From: Setophaga petechia
Taxonomy: Eukaryota > Chordata > Aves > Passeriformes > Parulidae
Reading direction: 5' to 3'
Length of the DNA stretch: 64,000 bases
NCBI GenBank assembly: GCA_024362935.1
Contig: JANCRA010000008.1
Location: 34,938,557-35,002,556, forward strand
The translations under genes were made by a program, and so were the position numbers. The notes below the pieces were generated by a model, which was not told the DNA's origin, searched no databases, and saw only the letters and a program-made list of their open reading frames with translations. The first letter of the stretch is position 1. Each line of letters opens with the position of its first letter. Below are positions 50,336-60,360 of the stretch, piece after piece.

Positions 50336-51651
50336 ATTTTCAAACCTCTGCTTTTCCCAGCCTTGAGGAGGCATAAATACAAGAATAAAGCGCCAAAGCC
50401 ATTAAAACTAATTGTTTATTTGATGGCATATTAGTACAAAACAGAAACTGGTAGGTTGTCCAAACGCTGCCAAGATACTGTTTTGTTATGTCCTACTAAT
50501 TACTCTTCATGGTAAATCCGGTTAACAACCACAGTAGATGACAGAAACATTTTCAGGGCTCTTGTTTCCTATGACAAGAGAGGATTTTTACTAAGAAATA
50601 ATACATGAGACATGCTATTATAGGGGAAAGTTACCAGGAAAATGCTTCATGCTCTGGTCTACATCAGCAGGGCATGAGTACTTTCAGGGAGGAATAGGCA
50701 AGGCAAGAGCAAATTTTCTGGAGGCTGCAGCTATGCAGCTTCTCAGGGAATTGCTTGGGCTATGTGACTCCTCAGAGGCCCTTTTTCGGCCTTAATTTGC
50801 TGTGTAACAGAGAAAGCAGATTCAGTCACATCTCTGCACAATTAAATGAATTAATGAGACACTCCCACTACTTAAAAATGCACAAATAGAGAAAAGAGAT
50901 GTTTATTTCAAGATAATATATCCATTTAAATCAAATCCTGGTAAGAATCTACTTACAGAGCACCTGCAGACCCACTGGCAAGGGAGGAGAGGGTGTACTC
51001 AGGACGCATCATGTCCTCCTCTCTGCTGGTACGTCTTGAAATCAGCCTCAGTTAGGGATTTCTTTAAACAAGATCAAGCAAAAATGACAAGACCATTCCA
51101 TTTTTCAATATTCTCACACTACCCATCCTCTTCCTTTTACTCGGGTGAGAGCAGTTTATTTCTGCTCCAGCTGTATTTAGATCTTACTTGTTCAGTGGCA
51201 TCGATGATGAACTCTGAAGGGGTCCAGGTCCAATAACCACACCGCCTGTCTGCCTTGATGCAGACATGAGCAAAACATTAAACAAATGGAAAATATTCTC
51301 AGGTTTTCAAAGGGAATCAGATCTCTCTGCCAAAAGAAACAAACAAGCAAACACACAAAGAATACCACCTTAATTCATCCTTCATTGGCTGCACAGGATT
51401 TTAAAGAGAAATACCAAACAAACAAACACACACACACACAAAAAAAAGCAAACAGCTGAGCAGACTGTCTGAGAAAACTCCACAGAGTCTCTTCTCTGCA
51501 CATTTTACTGGTCCACACTCTCCGTTTCCCCTTCTATCTCTACTTTTTCTATGCACACTTTGCCCTTACTAGCACAAAGGAGTACAGAAAAAGGAAAGAG
51601 AGCTATATGTGCTATATAGGACATCCCAGTTCTGCATGGTCCTGCTTTCAG
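50336..51651. other. Possible first intron of the CpG-island transcript
   Basis: AT-rich sequence with donor-like GTs at about 50,450 (CTG|GTAGGT) and 50,511 (ATG|GTAAAT), either of which could end a first exon starting in the CpG island. A (CA)n and AAAC-rich simple repeat lies at 51,413-51,447. Confidence 0.3.
51413..51447. repeat. (AAAC)n/(CA)n simple repeat
   Basis: A few AAAC units run into about seven CA dinucleotides and an A run. Confidence 0.85.
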
Positions 51652-51762
51652 TTATCACAGAAAGAATTTGCCACCTTGCAGCAATGGTGAAACCCCCTAG
51701 TGCCAGCAGAATTCAGGTACCCCCATCAGGCTCCTCTCCATTAAAACAAGCAATTTCTGCAG
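51652..51762 (+). other. Candidate exon with perfect CAG|GTAAGT donor
   Basis: The right edge is the exact consensus donor CAG|GTAAGT at 51,760-51,768. The left edge is a plausible acceptor GGTCCTGCTTTCAG ending at 51,651; an alternative acceptor CACCTTGCAG ends at about 51,680. The 111-bp segment is open in one frame, reading as VITERICHLAAMVKPPSASR, then IQVPPSGSSPLKQAISA, and would leave phase 1 at the donor. That phase continues without a stop into the next candidate exon at 52,655. No domain was recognised. It may be a coding exon, a non-coding exon or a cryptic site. Confidence 0.35.
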
Positions 51763-52654
51763 GTAAGTCAGGAGAACCTTGTGAGATTTATCCATTGCTA
51801 CACCCACAGAGATGACCAGAACTGCAGTGATCTAAGACTGCTACTTCATGCAGAGCATCATGCAATCTTCCTACTAGTAGCATCAAAATCAGACACAATT
51901 CCTAGCAGTTTTCAATACTAAAGTCTTATAGAACAGATAAAATGCCTGTTTGAACAAATAAATTTCTCCATCATTCCTCACTTTGTTGTAACATTCATTA
52001 TACATATAAACCAGTGCAGTATCCTCAAAAATCTACAAATTTTACATAATGTCATGTTATATCAGTTTTTGAATAATTTAGACCAATAGTATAGCTGAAG
52101 GCTTACAATAAGGATAAGTTCATAAAACTTGGTATTTACTCTGCTGTTACAGGACAAAGAGGAACTATCCCAGTTATAATTGCCAAACTGCAAGAGAAAA
52201 TGCTTCCAAACAGTCTGGATAATACATTTATCTTTTTATCATATACATATCTGATTCTACAAATATTTTACAATCCTTTGGCGTTTCTTTTTAATATTAC
52301 ATATTTTTAAAGGTAAAAGCAATACATTATATGAATAAACAAACTTGTGAAGCCCAGTATATCATAATTCCCAAAACTGAAGAAGCAACATGAAATTACT
52401 TTTTATACTTCATGCTTCAGAACATATTTTTAGGTTTATTTAAATGCAAAAATGAGAAGTCTAGCTCTCTAAGTGCGTCATCATTTTGGTACATGTGGTT
52501 CCATTCTTGCTCATCTATACATCTCCTTGCATCTTTAAAAAATGGTCATAATTAAGCTGAGTGCAAATACAAGCCCAGTCCTGTTAAATTTATTATGAGG
52601 AAGTATTTGTAATCATTATTGTGTGATTTTCCCTTATACTATTGCTTTCTCTAG
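51763..52654. other. Possible intron
   Basis: AT-rich sequence between the two exon-like segments, with no recognised repeat. It ends in a long pyrimidine-rich run just before the next acceptor. Confidence 0.3.
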
Positions 52655-52717
52655 GAAGATGCTTGAAGAGGACGTTCCTGTTGCAGTTTTATCTGGAGAC
52701 TTCTGCAGCTGTGTATG
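52655..52717 (+). other. Candidate 63-bp internal exon
   Basis: The segment is flanked by a good acceptor (TACTATTGCTTTCTCTAG) and a near-perfect donor (ATG|GTAAGTG). It is 63 bases, a multiple of three, and open in two frames. The frame that continues from the candidate exon ending at 51,762 reads RCLKRTFLLQFYLETSAAVY and re-enters the next intron in the same phase. Signals on both sides are the best of any segment in the window. No homologous protein is recognised, so it could equally be a lncRNA exon. Confidence 0.4.
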
Positions 52718-55700
52718 GTAAGTGTATTCACCAAATGACCAAAAAAAATGTTAAACATAACACAGCATGACAAAGATACCAATCTCTTAGGCTATTTAGC
52801 TCATAACTAAAATTATAAAGTCTTAGTTTATAAGCATCAGCGTTGATTGCCACAGCTGGTAATGAGGCATGAATGTCCACTTGCCTTGTAAAGTCTTGAA
52901 AGTGTCAGAGGAAACAGAAAATAGCAGTTTATCTATCCAGACAGATCTCATCAGCTACACAGACTGCCTAACTATGGATGTTGGTTTGTTTAAGTACTGA
53001 GTATTCTCAAAGTGAAATTGAAAGCAGTCCAGGAAGTCACCAAGAAGTCAGATACAAAATTCATAGGCCATTAGAAACTGGTTGAGAGCAGGAAAAACTA
53101 TCAAAGGCATCTCTGTATTTCTCTAACCACTAGAAATGCTGTCTGTACAATGCATACCCTATATATAATGTTCATAGGACACTAAAACAAACAAACAAAA
53201 ACCTTTCTTTTCATTCACTTTTTCAGAACTGGTATTCACAGTAGTGACAAATTCTCTAACAAAAAAAAAGAGACCACTACAGAAGGATATTTCAGTCTGC
53301 TTCTCATTGCTAGTCCCTGGACTGACAGAAAATAAGATATTTATTTTAATTGCAACTTTCTTACTGAAAATGTCATAAGTGACTGAGTTCTGAGACAGTG
53401 TGGAAGATCTCAAAAGATTCTTGATAAGAAACTTTATGAGTTGCAGCCCCTGCTTCTTGCCTTCACTCTCTCATACCGTGTTGCATGTTCCTGAAACCAA
53501 ATGAGTTCTTGTATGCTCTGGATTAGGCCCAATTTGTATTTAAACTTATCACAGTAATAAGAAAATTATTTTTATTTCTGCTTTATATTACAGCAAAACA
53601 GATTCAAAGAACACTTTGGATTTTATTCTAATCTTATGCCATACAAGTTCAGAATCTGACAGGCAGTAACTTTTTGGGGACAAAAGTAAACAAAATCCAG
53701 CATGGTTTCACACTTCGTTATACATCTTCAAGTGCATTTATATGCAATATAATATATGCTTAAAAATCTTGCTCTGACTAAATAATTTTTTATTCCCTTT
53801 ACTGGCTTAAATCCTGCAGAATGGCCTGCTTTTCACTGGCTAGCTCTCACATCTGAACAAAAAACTCAACCTCAGGTCTGAAAAGTCATCTGGATGAAGA
53901 GTGTAATAGCCCAACAATATTTCAAGGGAGGTGGAAAATCCAAATAATTCAGCATACTTGAAGAGAAATTCTCATCAGATCTGACTATATCTGATTATAT
54001 TCTGTATCAGCACAGTAGGACAGGCACGTAGTGCATTTCCAGAGGCCTAGTGCATGACGTGGAATCTTGTTCCTTTTCTAAATACAGTCCTTTCAAGGAC
54101 ATAGGACATATTTCATCCATCACATAAAAGACTTAAGATACATAAAAATGGAGAGGTTTGTTGGTGGGTTTTTTTCACATCTGTTTATTGCAAGTCTGTA
54201 CAATAAATATGTTGTTTACATGTCATTTCTGTGGGCTGAAGTATACAATTTTATGCTCTGTGTTAGATTGTTAGTAAAACCAAAAGTTTTTGGCATTAGT
54301 AAAATGAAGACTCTCTAAAAACAGAAACATTAATAGAATGGCCCAGGATATCCTAGAAATAAGAGAAAATTATTGGTTTAATACTATTGATCACAGAGCA
54401 TGGCTGGAGCAGTCAGATTTTCACAGAAACCTCTGTCATTACAATAAGAAGTCAGAAGTAAAATGTGTCATCTGCCACTTCTGTTCTTTCTCATTGCTCC
54501 CAAAACCTAACAGAAATCCAGCCAAAATGATGAATTGTCTAAACTTAAAAGAGTTTAAAAGTAACAAAACAAATGCAGCCTGAGAATGCACAGTGTGTGG
54601 TGGGGTGAAGGGACAGATGGTACATCTTCAGGCTTGGGAGGCTTCCCATCAATAAGCCAAATCTGTTATCACTTTGTCATGGGTGTGTCAAGAGTACAGT
54701 GTCTTCAGACATCTTCAGCATATGCAAACAGAAGAGATCATGCAAAATAAACATAGCAGGTTATGCCTTGTTAGCTACACCCAAATTCCAGTGATGACCC
54801 CAGCAGGATTTCACTCCTGCATGGAGTTTGGTGCATCTGCTACCATGCAGTCAAAGCTCAAAGTTTTCTTCTCCATCCCTTCATACCTGGACTGACACTT
54901 CAGAGAGCTCTGTTCGAAGGGATTGTTTGTCTGCTACGAAGAAGAAAAAAAAAATGACAACAGATAACAGAAATTATGGTATGAGAGAAAAAGTCATTGT
55001 GGTCGATTCAAAATCCCTCATCTCAAGGCAAGTAGTTGTTTTCTTTTAAAATGCACTTTTTCCTACTGTTTCTTACTAGGCTAATTGTGTAAAAGAGTTT
55101 TATTTCCGGTCTATTGCAGTTGGTATTTGTTGTCAGTATAGATGCACTGGATAAATTCCCAGAGATCATCTGTGACTTTCCAAACAGAAATACAGCAAAT
55201 AGTGCCATTTGCTTTCTGCTTCCTTCTTCCACAGCTGTGAAAATTACATTTTCCTGGAACACTGTTGTACAAATTCTGAACTCAACATGACTTCCAAGGT
55301 CCTCATATGTATAGTTTAGTTCAGTGGGTTTCAAAATAGGAAATCCAGATGGTTGCTATATTATATTCTTTGAAATTACTAAAAATGTGTAAGGGAAAAC
55401 AAAAAAAACCGTAATAACTGAATCATTTGACACAAAATTGTTTCTACTTAATTTACTTATTTGCTGTTGTATTTTAATGATGTGTCAATCAGAAGCTGCA
55501 GAAATGCTACTGCTGATAGTAAAGTCCTCGTACTTTTGGCATGTTGCAGCACACTTCTCTACCAGATCACAGCCTGAGTACACATTCATAAGACAGACCT
55601 CTTAGTTCTGACAACTGTTTTGATAAGTCTTTTCTCATGATAATGGGTGAAAAATTCTTTCAGCACTTCATTTAAGGGAAGCATCTTGGTTTAGATGTTG

Positions 55701-55824
55701 GACTAGGTAGTAGTTTGATTCAAATATCATTTTATCTTCAAAACAATTTCAAGTCAATGCAATGATTAAATGCTTTCACTATGTACTCTTTTTCCAGAAA
55801 ATAAATATTCTTCCTTCCTGTTAG
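52718..55824. other. AT-rich unannotated DNA
   Basis: No repeat family was recognised. Open frames at 54,338-54,583 (+) and 55,023-55,334 (-) lack recognisable domains or flanking signals. Confidence 0.45.
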
Positions 55825-55861
55825 AAGAGCAGCTCCTTTCAGCATCTTCAGAAGCAACCTG
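55825..55861 (+). other. Weak candidate micro-exon (37 bp)
   Basis: There is a strong pyrimidine-rich acceptor (TATTCTTCCTTCCTGTTAG) and a fair donor (CTG|GTGAGA). The interval is open in the phase left by the 52,655-52,717 candidate. Its small size and a competing internal acceptor (CTCCTTTCAG) make it doubtful. Confidence 0.15.
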
Positions 55862-58453
55862 GTGAGAAAATAATATAACACCCTTTTTCCTTCACAGCTT
55901 GCCTAGGTATTTTAGGTGTGATGCTCAAGTTGCTTACGACTGTGACTTCTTTCAATGCGTAGTGTTCCATACCACCACTGCTATTTAAATTACATCTCAT
56001 TTGTTGCTGATTTGAACATTCACACTGATGATTCAGACATCCATCTGAACATCCTTGAGGAAGTAGAAAATCACAAGTGAGCACAGTTGTGCAGAACAGG
56101 GTTACAAAGAAATCAATCACAGATGCATGCAAAGGTGGATCACTGCCTGTCACATTCATAGCAGCATATAATAGCACATAGGAAATGGTGCTTAAAGTCA
56201 TTTTAAGCACTACAGTTAATGGCATTTGCCATAATACATTTCATCTGAAACTCCAGAGCACAGTGCTTCTATACTGACTGTATTTTAACCACTAAAATCA
56301 AATGTCAGCTCTTCATCTGCAATCAAAGCAATGGCTACGACACCCCCAGCTGAGCAAATTTCACCCAGCTGATAATAGGAAGCAAGTTTTAGTGTTCATT
56401 GAACATAATCCCACAAGTTATTTCTTACCTTTCCTTTAAGACTCCCTATTCTACTAATTCTGGTGTGTAATTGTTATTTTCAACGGACTGATGATGAATT
56501 TAAGACAAATATTCACTGTGGTACTTGGTGCTTATTTGATATGAAACAACATTCATATGAATAGGCTAATTCTTCCAAATGTTAATTCATTCATTTTTTT
56601 TAATTACAAGTTTTCTCCATTCACCTATTCCTAATTTTAATTCACTTATTTCCTAATTTTGATCATTCATTTTATATTATGATTTTTTACTTCACTGAAA
56701 GAATATCAGACACTTTTTATGGATTCCTTGTCTTCTCAGACATTGTAGCAACTTGCCTCTGTGAGGAAAAACTGTGATGAGACAAATAAAAATACTCACA
56801 CTTAGCACTGAGTCTGAAGTTTTAAACCTCTCACAGAAGACTGAAATCATTATTGGTGTACAGTGAGAAGCATTCACAATGAAGTGAGAGAAGAAAATGC
56901 AGTTTAAAGTGCTGGAAAATAGGTCACCTTCACTACACAGTATAAAGGACCTACAATGCAAAAAAATTTTTCTAAGAGCTCAGCCCCCTGTTCTTCAAAA
57001 AGAGGTGACACCATAAAGAATGGCAGTACACCTGAATCCCAGAAGCACACTGTCCTGCAGAACAGATAAAGGAACATTGCTTATCACTTTCACCTGATCC
57101 AGCTTACAGGTGGTCTGAGGCTGGCATCACTACTTAGGCACTACTAAAGCATAACTCCAAAGTGCACAGTGCTTTTATCACAAAGTGGTATCTTCACTAA
57201 AGGAAAAACAATATTTGTATTATATGCAGGTAGAGAGAAAGTAGCTATTTTTCAATCTTATATATATTTTTTTTCCTTCTTAAAACAAGTAACATTTTCC
57301 AAACAATTTTGAATATGTTTGGTTCATTTTCAGATTGCGTTAACTGAGTGCCTTTTCCTAACAAGAAAAATATTGAAGCACAAATGCCAACTTCAACCTT
57401 GCTTCCGTCTCATGCATTAATACAGGCAAAATTCAATTCTTTGACGCCTAGAACAGGAGAAAACTGAAGAATGTATTAAATTTCTGCATCAACAAACTCT
57501 TACATTTAACAATCAAATTAGCAAGAATTTTTCCACTAACAACTTTTACATGTAATGACTAATCAACATTTTTTGAGAAATCTATTCAACAAAGTTAGCA
57601 ATGCCTTTTCTAAACTACTGAAATTGTTATATGTCTAATTTCTGAGACCTATATAATCTCTTTTCCTGCAGAATGCATATTTACCTCTATTTTGTTCAAT
57701 TAAAGTGTCTCCTTTAATCTACTTGCTCTGGCACTAGGATATGTTAACTAAGTGTCTGTTCTTTAACTGCTCTGCCATAAATAATTCAATTAATTTAAAA
57801 TTCACATTACTGTCTAAATGCTTTACAGGAAATACCATATTTTTTGCATCATAAAAGGTATGTATTCCTAAGGTTAAAGAAGTGTTACAAGATAGGGGGA
57901 GCAGCTGAAATGCTCACCACCAGCTGAGCAGTAGTAAATGGACAATTACACCTAAGTTCACTTCTAAGATTCTCATTTGAGAAGTTTCTTTTCCTTTCAT
58001 CCCCAGGTTTGAAAATAGGTGCACTGGTTAGATACTTTTCACAAGATACTGACATTTCATTGGGATTACATCATTCATACCACTGTATCACAGGTGATAT
58101 GCTGTAAAATACTGATTTTGTAGGTAACAGAAAATACAGTTTAAAACACATTACAAGGATACTGACTGTCTACTTTTCAAGAACATAACTTTAATATATC
58201 AGTGCATTGTCATTTTATTGCTCTTATTAATATGAATGCTTTCCCTCATATAAGTGTGGTAGTTTGAAAATAGCTTGGGTTTTGGTTTATTTTCATTATT
58301 ATATGCTTATGCTTATGTCCAAACTCCTGCTCTTTAGTTTTGCAGTTTTAATTACTCTTGTATATAGAAGTTAAGAGAGCTTTACCTAAACATTTCCAAA
58401 ATACATTTGGGTTCTGTACCTTCAAAACAATCATTGCCATAAGCCTCAATATA
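55862..58453. other. AT-rich unannotated DNA
   Basis: The minus-strand ATG frame ending at 55,848 (start 56,225, 125 codons) has one hydrophobic segment followed by clustered cysteines (CSDGCLNHQCECSN). No family was recognised, and about one frame of this length is expected by chance. Otherwise nothing was recognised. Confidence 0.45.
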
Positions 58454-58459
58454 AATGAT
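58454..58459. repeat. Target-site duplication, left copy (AATGAT)
   Basis: AATGAT directly precedes the first base of the LTR and is repeated exactly at 59,204-59,209. Six-base duplications are typical of ERVK-like (beta) and alpha retroviral integrases. Confidence 0.88.
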
Positions 58460-58712
58460 TGTGGCGGTGCCGAATCCGAGCCCGGCTGGCTCCACAGAGT
58501 GCACAGCCAACAGCCTGTTGTTTTGGGCACGGGCAGCTGCAAAGTCCAGGACCTCCAAGCGGAGCAAACTGGAAACCGATGCCCTTCTCTGGAGCTCCCT
58601 CCACGTCGGTGGTGGAGGAGGCAGCTCCAGCAGGCCGAGGAACAGAAGCGGTAGCACGAACGGAGGTGAAAGATCAGGCGTGAGGCGACAATTCTCAGCA
58701 GCAGAGGGAAGG

Positions 58713-58718
58713 TTTATT
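58713..58718 (-). terminator. LTR polyadenylation signal
   Basis: AATAAA on the minus strand (TTTATT on the + strand) within CTTTAATAAACC, positioned as expected between the TATA box and U5 of the solo LTR. Confidence 0.7.
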
Positions 58719-58790
58719 AAAGGGAGCGAAGGGTAATGACAGGGAGGAAGGCTGCAGGGAACTGCACTGAGGGGCGGGGTGAACAGAAGT

Positions 58791-58796
58791 TATATA
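58791..58796 (-). promoter_or_regulatory. LTR TATA box
   Basis: TATATA in the minus-strand context TCCCTATATAACTTC. It lies upstream of a GC box and AATAAA, giving the core promoter of the solo LTR. It could still drive transcription leftward. Confidence 0.7.
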
Positions 58797-59203
58797 GGGA
58801 GACCAGGGGGAGGCTAACCCCTTCCCCTGGCCAATCAATTTAACATACAACTTAACAGACAGGGAGCGGCAGCAAATGAAATCACTTAAGGGGTGGGACA
58901 GCCCTCTCCTGCCCAATCACCCTCCGCCCTGGGGAGAAGATTCTGGAGAAACAGGCTGGGGCAGAGAGTGACGGGCAGGCAGGCTGGCAACTTATCATAC
59001 AGGGGTGGGGATTAAAAGATACAAAAAGGCGGGAGTAACCAAGGTAACTAACTGACGGACAGCCCTGCAGAGGGAAAAACAGGGGGAGGGGAAACCCGGC
59101 AAGCGCCATCTTAGACAATTGAAATTAGTATACTACAATACCACAAATTAAGTTTAACTAAACCGAGAAGGGGGGAGGGAGACTGCGGGGGCGCACCGCA
59201 ACA

Positions 59204-59209
59204 AATGAT
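59204..59209. repeat. Target-site duplication, right copy (AATGAT)
   Basis: Exact match to the hexamer at 58,454-58,459, marking the integration site of the solo LTR. Confidence 0.88.
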
Positions 59210-60221
59210 AAATACTCTAGCACAGCAAATATAAAGCTGGATCACAGCCCATCTTTAGAACTATACCATAAACTTATGCATATAGTGAAAAGTTCTGCTT
59301 AAGACCACCTACCAATAAGTAACTGTTTTATTTTCTAATAACATTAAATTTTAAGCCTCAACTGCCATATTCTACTTCAGCCAAGGCTGCAGAAGTTGGA
59401 AATCCCCCTGGGTACAGAGCAGTCATTCCCAAGCAGATTGTGGGAACACTGGTGTGAATGTCAAGGCTCATAGCAGCATCCAAAAGTCAGTTGCTCCCCT
59501 AAAGCATTTTTGCAGATTTTCTGTGTTGTGGTTAAGAGAACAGGACTACAACATTCGCAAGCATTCTATTTTGCAATAATAGTTGCAAAAACAAAGATTA
59601 GGAAAGGAAGAAAGAAAAGGCCAATAAACCTATCAAGAATTTTAAAAAATTGTTTTCTGTCAGTGTTTCCTCAGTGAAATTTTATGCCATTTTGAAGTCT
59701 TGCTGATTCTGGAAAGGCTTATTATTTGAGAAGATTAATTCAGATTATAGCAAAGCAGACTGTTTCAGACAAACATTGAATTATTTTCACCATATACAAA
59801 AGCAGGATTTTCAAGTACCACCAGTCAAATTACTGATTAATTTCTTGACATTGTTCGATAAAGACTGTTTATTAAAGACGTTATGAATTTTTTAATATTT
59901 TAAGGAATCTTTTCTAAAAGATCCTTTCACTAAACTGATATTTAGCTTTATCCATTTTGGGTCAACTCTGTAAAAAGTTTTTGTAATTTGGATGGAAGAA
60001 AGGATGAAATTCAAATAACATTTTTCATATCACCATCTATATTTAGCACTTAAAAACTTCCTGTAGACATGTGTATGTAGAGACAATAAGAACTTTATGC
60101 ATAATGGAAGTACCAATAGTATGATTAAGAGAGAAGCTGGTAAGGTAGAAAAGTTAATTTAGCTGAAGCAATACAGGGTAGATGTTGAACAGTAACCTCA
60201 GCTTTTAATTAGGCAATGCGA
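59210..60221. other. AT-rich unannotated DNA
   Basis: No feature was recognised between the solo LTR and the next CR1 tail. Confidence 0.5.
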
Positions 60222-60360
60222 CAGATGAGGTCAGGTTCAAGGTCAGGTTGGACAGAGCTGTAATCATGCTGATCTAGGTTAAGATGTCCCTGCTTATTGC
60301 CAGAGGGGTTGGACCAGATGAGCTTTAAAGATCCCTTCAACCTAACCATGCTATGATTAT
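60222..60360 (+). mobile_element. CR1 LINE 3' tail
   Basis: Forward CR1 terminus: GGTTCAAGGTCAGGTTGGAC, then GAGGGGTTGGACCAGATGAG, CTTTAAAGATCCCTTCAACC and a final ACCATGCTATGATTAT. Only the last 140 bp or so of the element remain, and the sequence after it (ATATACAATGATATGATGG) may include decayed terminal octamers. Confidence 0.9.

Larger units (their letters stand above)
58460..59203 (-). mobile_element. Young solo LTR, ERVK-like, with intact target-site duplication
   Basis: The 744-bp element lies in reverse orientation and ends in near-perfect 11-bp inverted termini. In element orientation it begins TGTTGCGGTGC and ends GCACCGCCACA. It is flanked by identical 6-bp duplications. On the minus strand, U3 carries inverted CCAAT motifs (CCAATCA near 58,831 and CCAATCAC near 58,913 on the + strand) and a TATATA box at 58,791-58,796. 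A GC box lies just after it and AATAAA at 58,713-58,718, about 75 bp downstream of the TATA box, defining a short R region. It is GC- and CpG-richer than its surroundings, so CpG decay has been limited. No gag, pol or env sequence is present, so it is a recombination-derived solo LTR. All open frames across it are incidental. Confidence 0.88.

Noticed and set aside
50065..50434. Overlapping open frames on both strands across the CpG island
   Set aside because: Stops are scarce in CpG-rich sequence. The translations are Arg/Ala/Pro-rich with no domain, and frames on both strands are open for the same reason.
58358..58736. Several overlapping open frames at 58.4-58.7 kb
   Set aside because: They fall inside or across the boundary of the solo LTR and are not retroviral genes or recognisable proteins.
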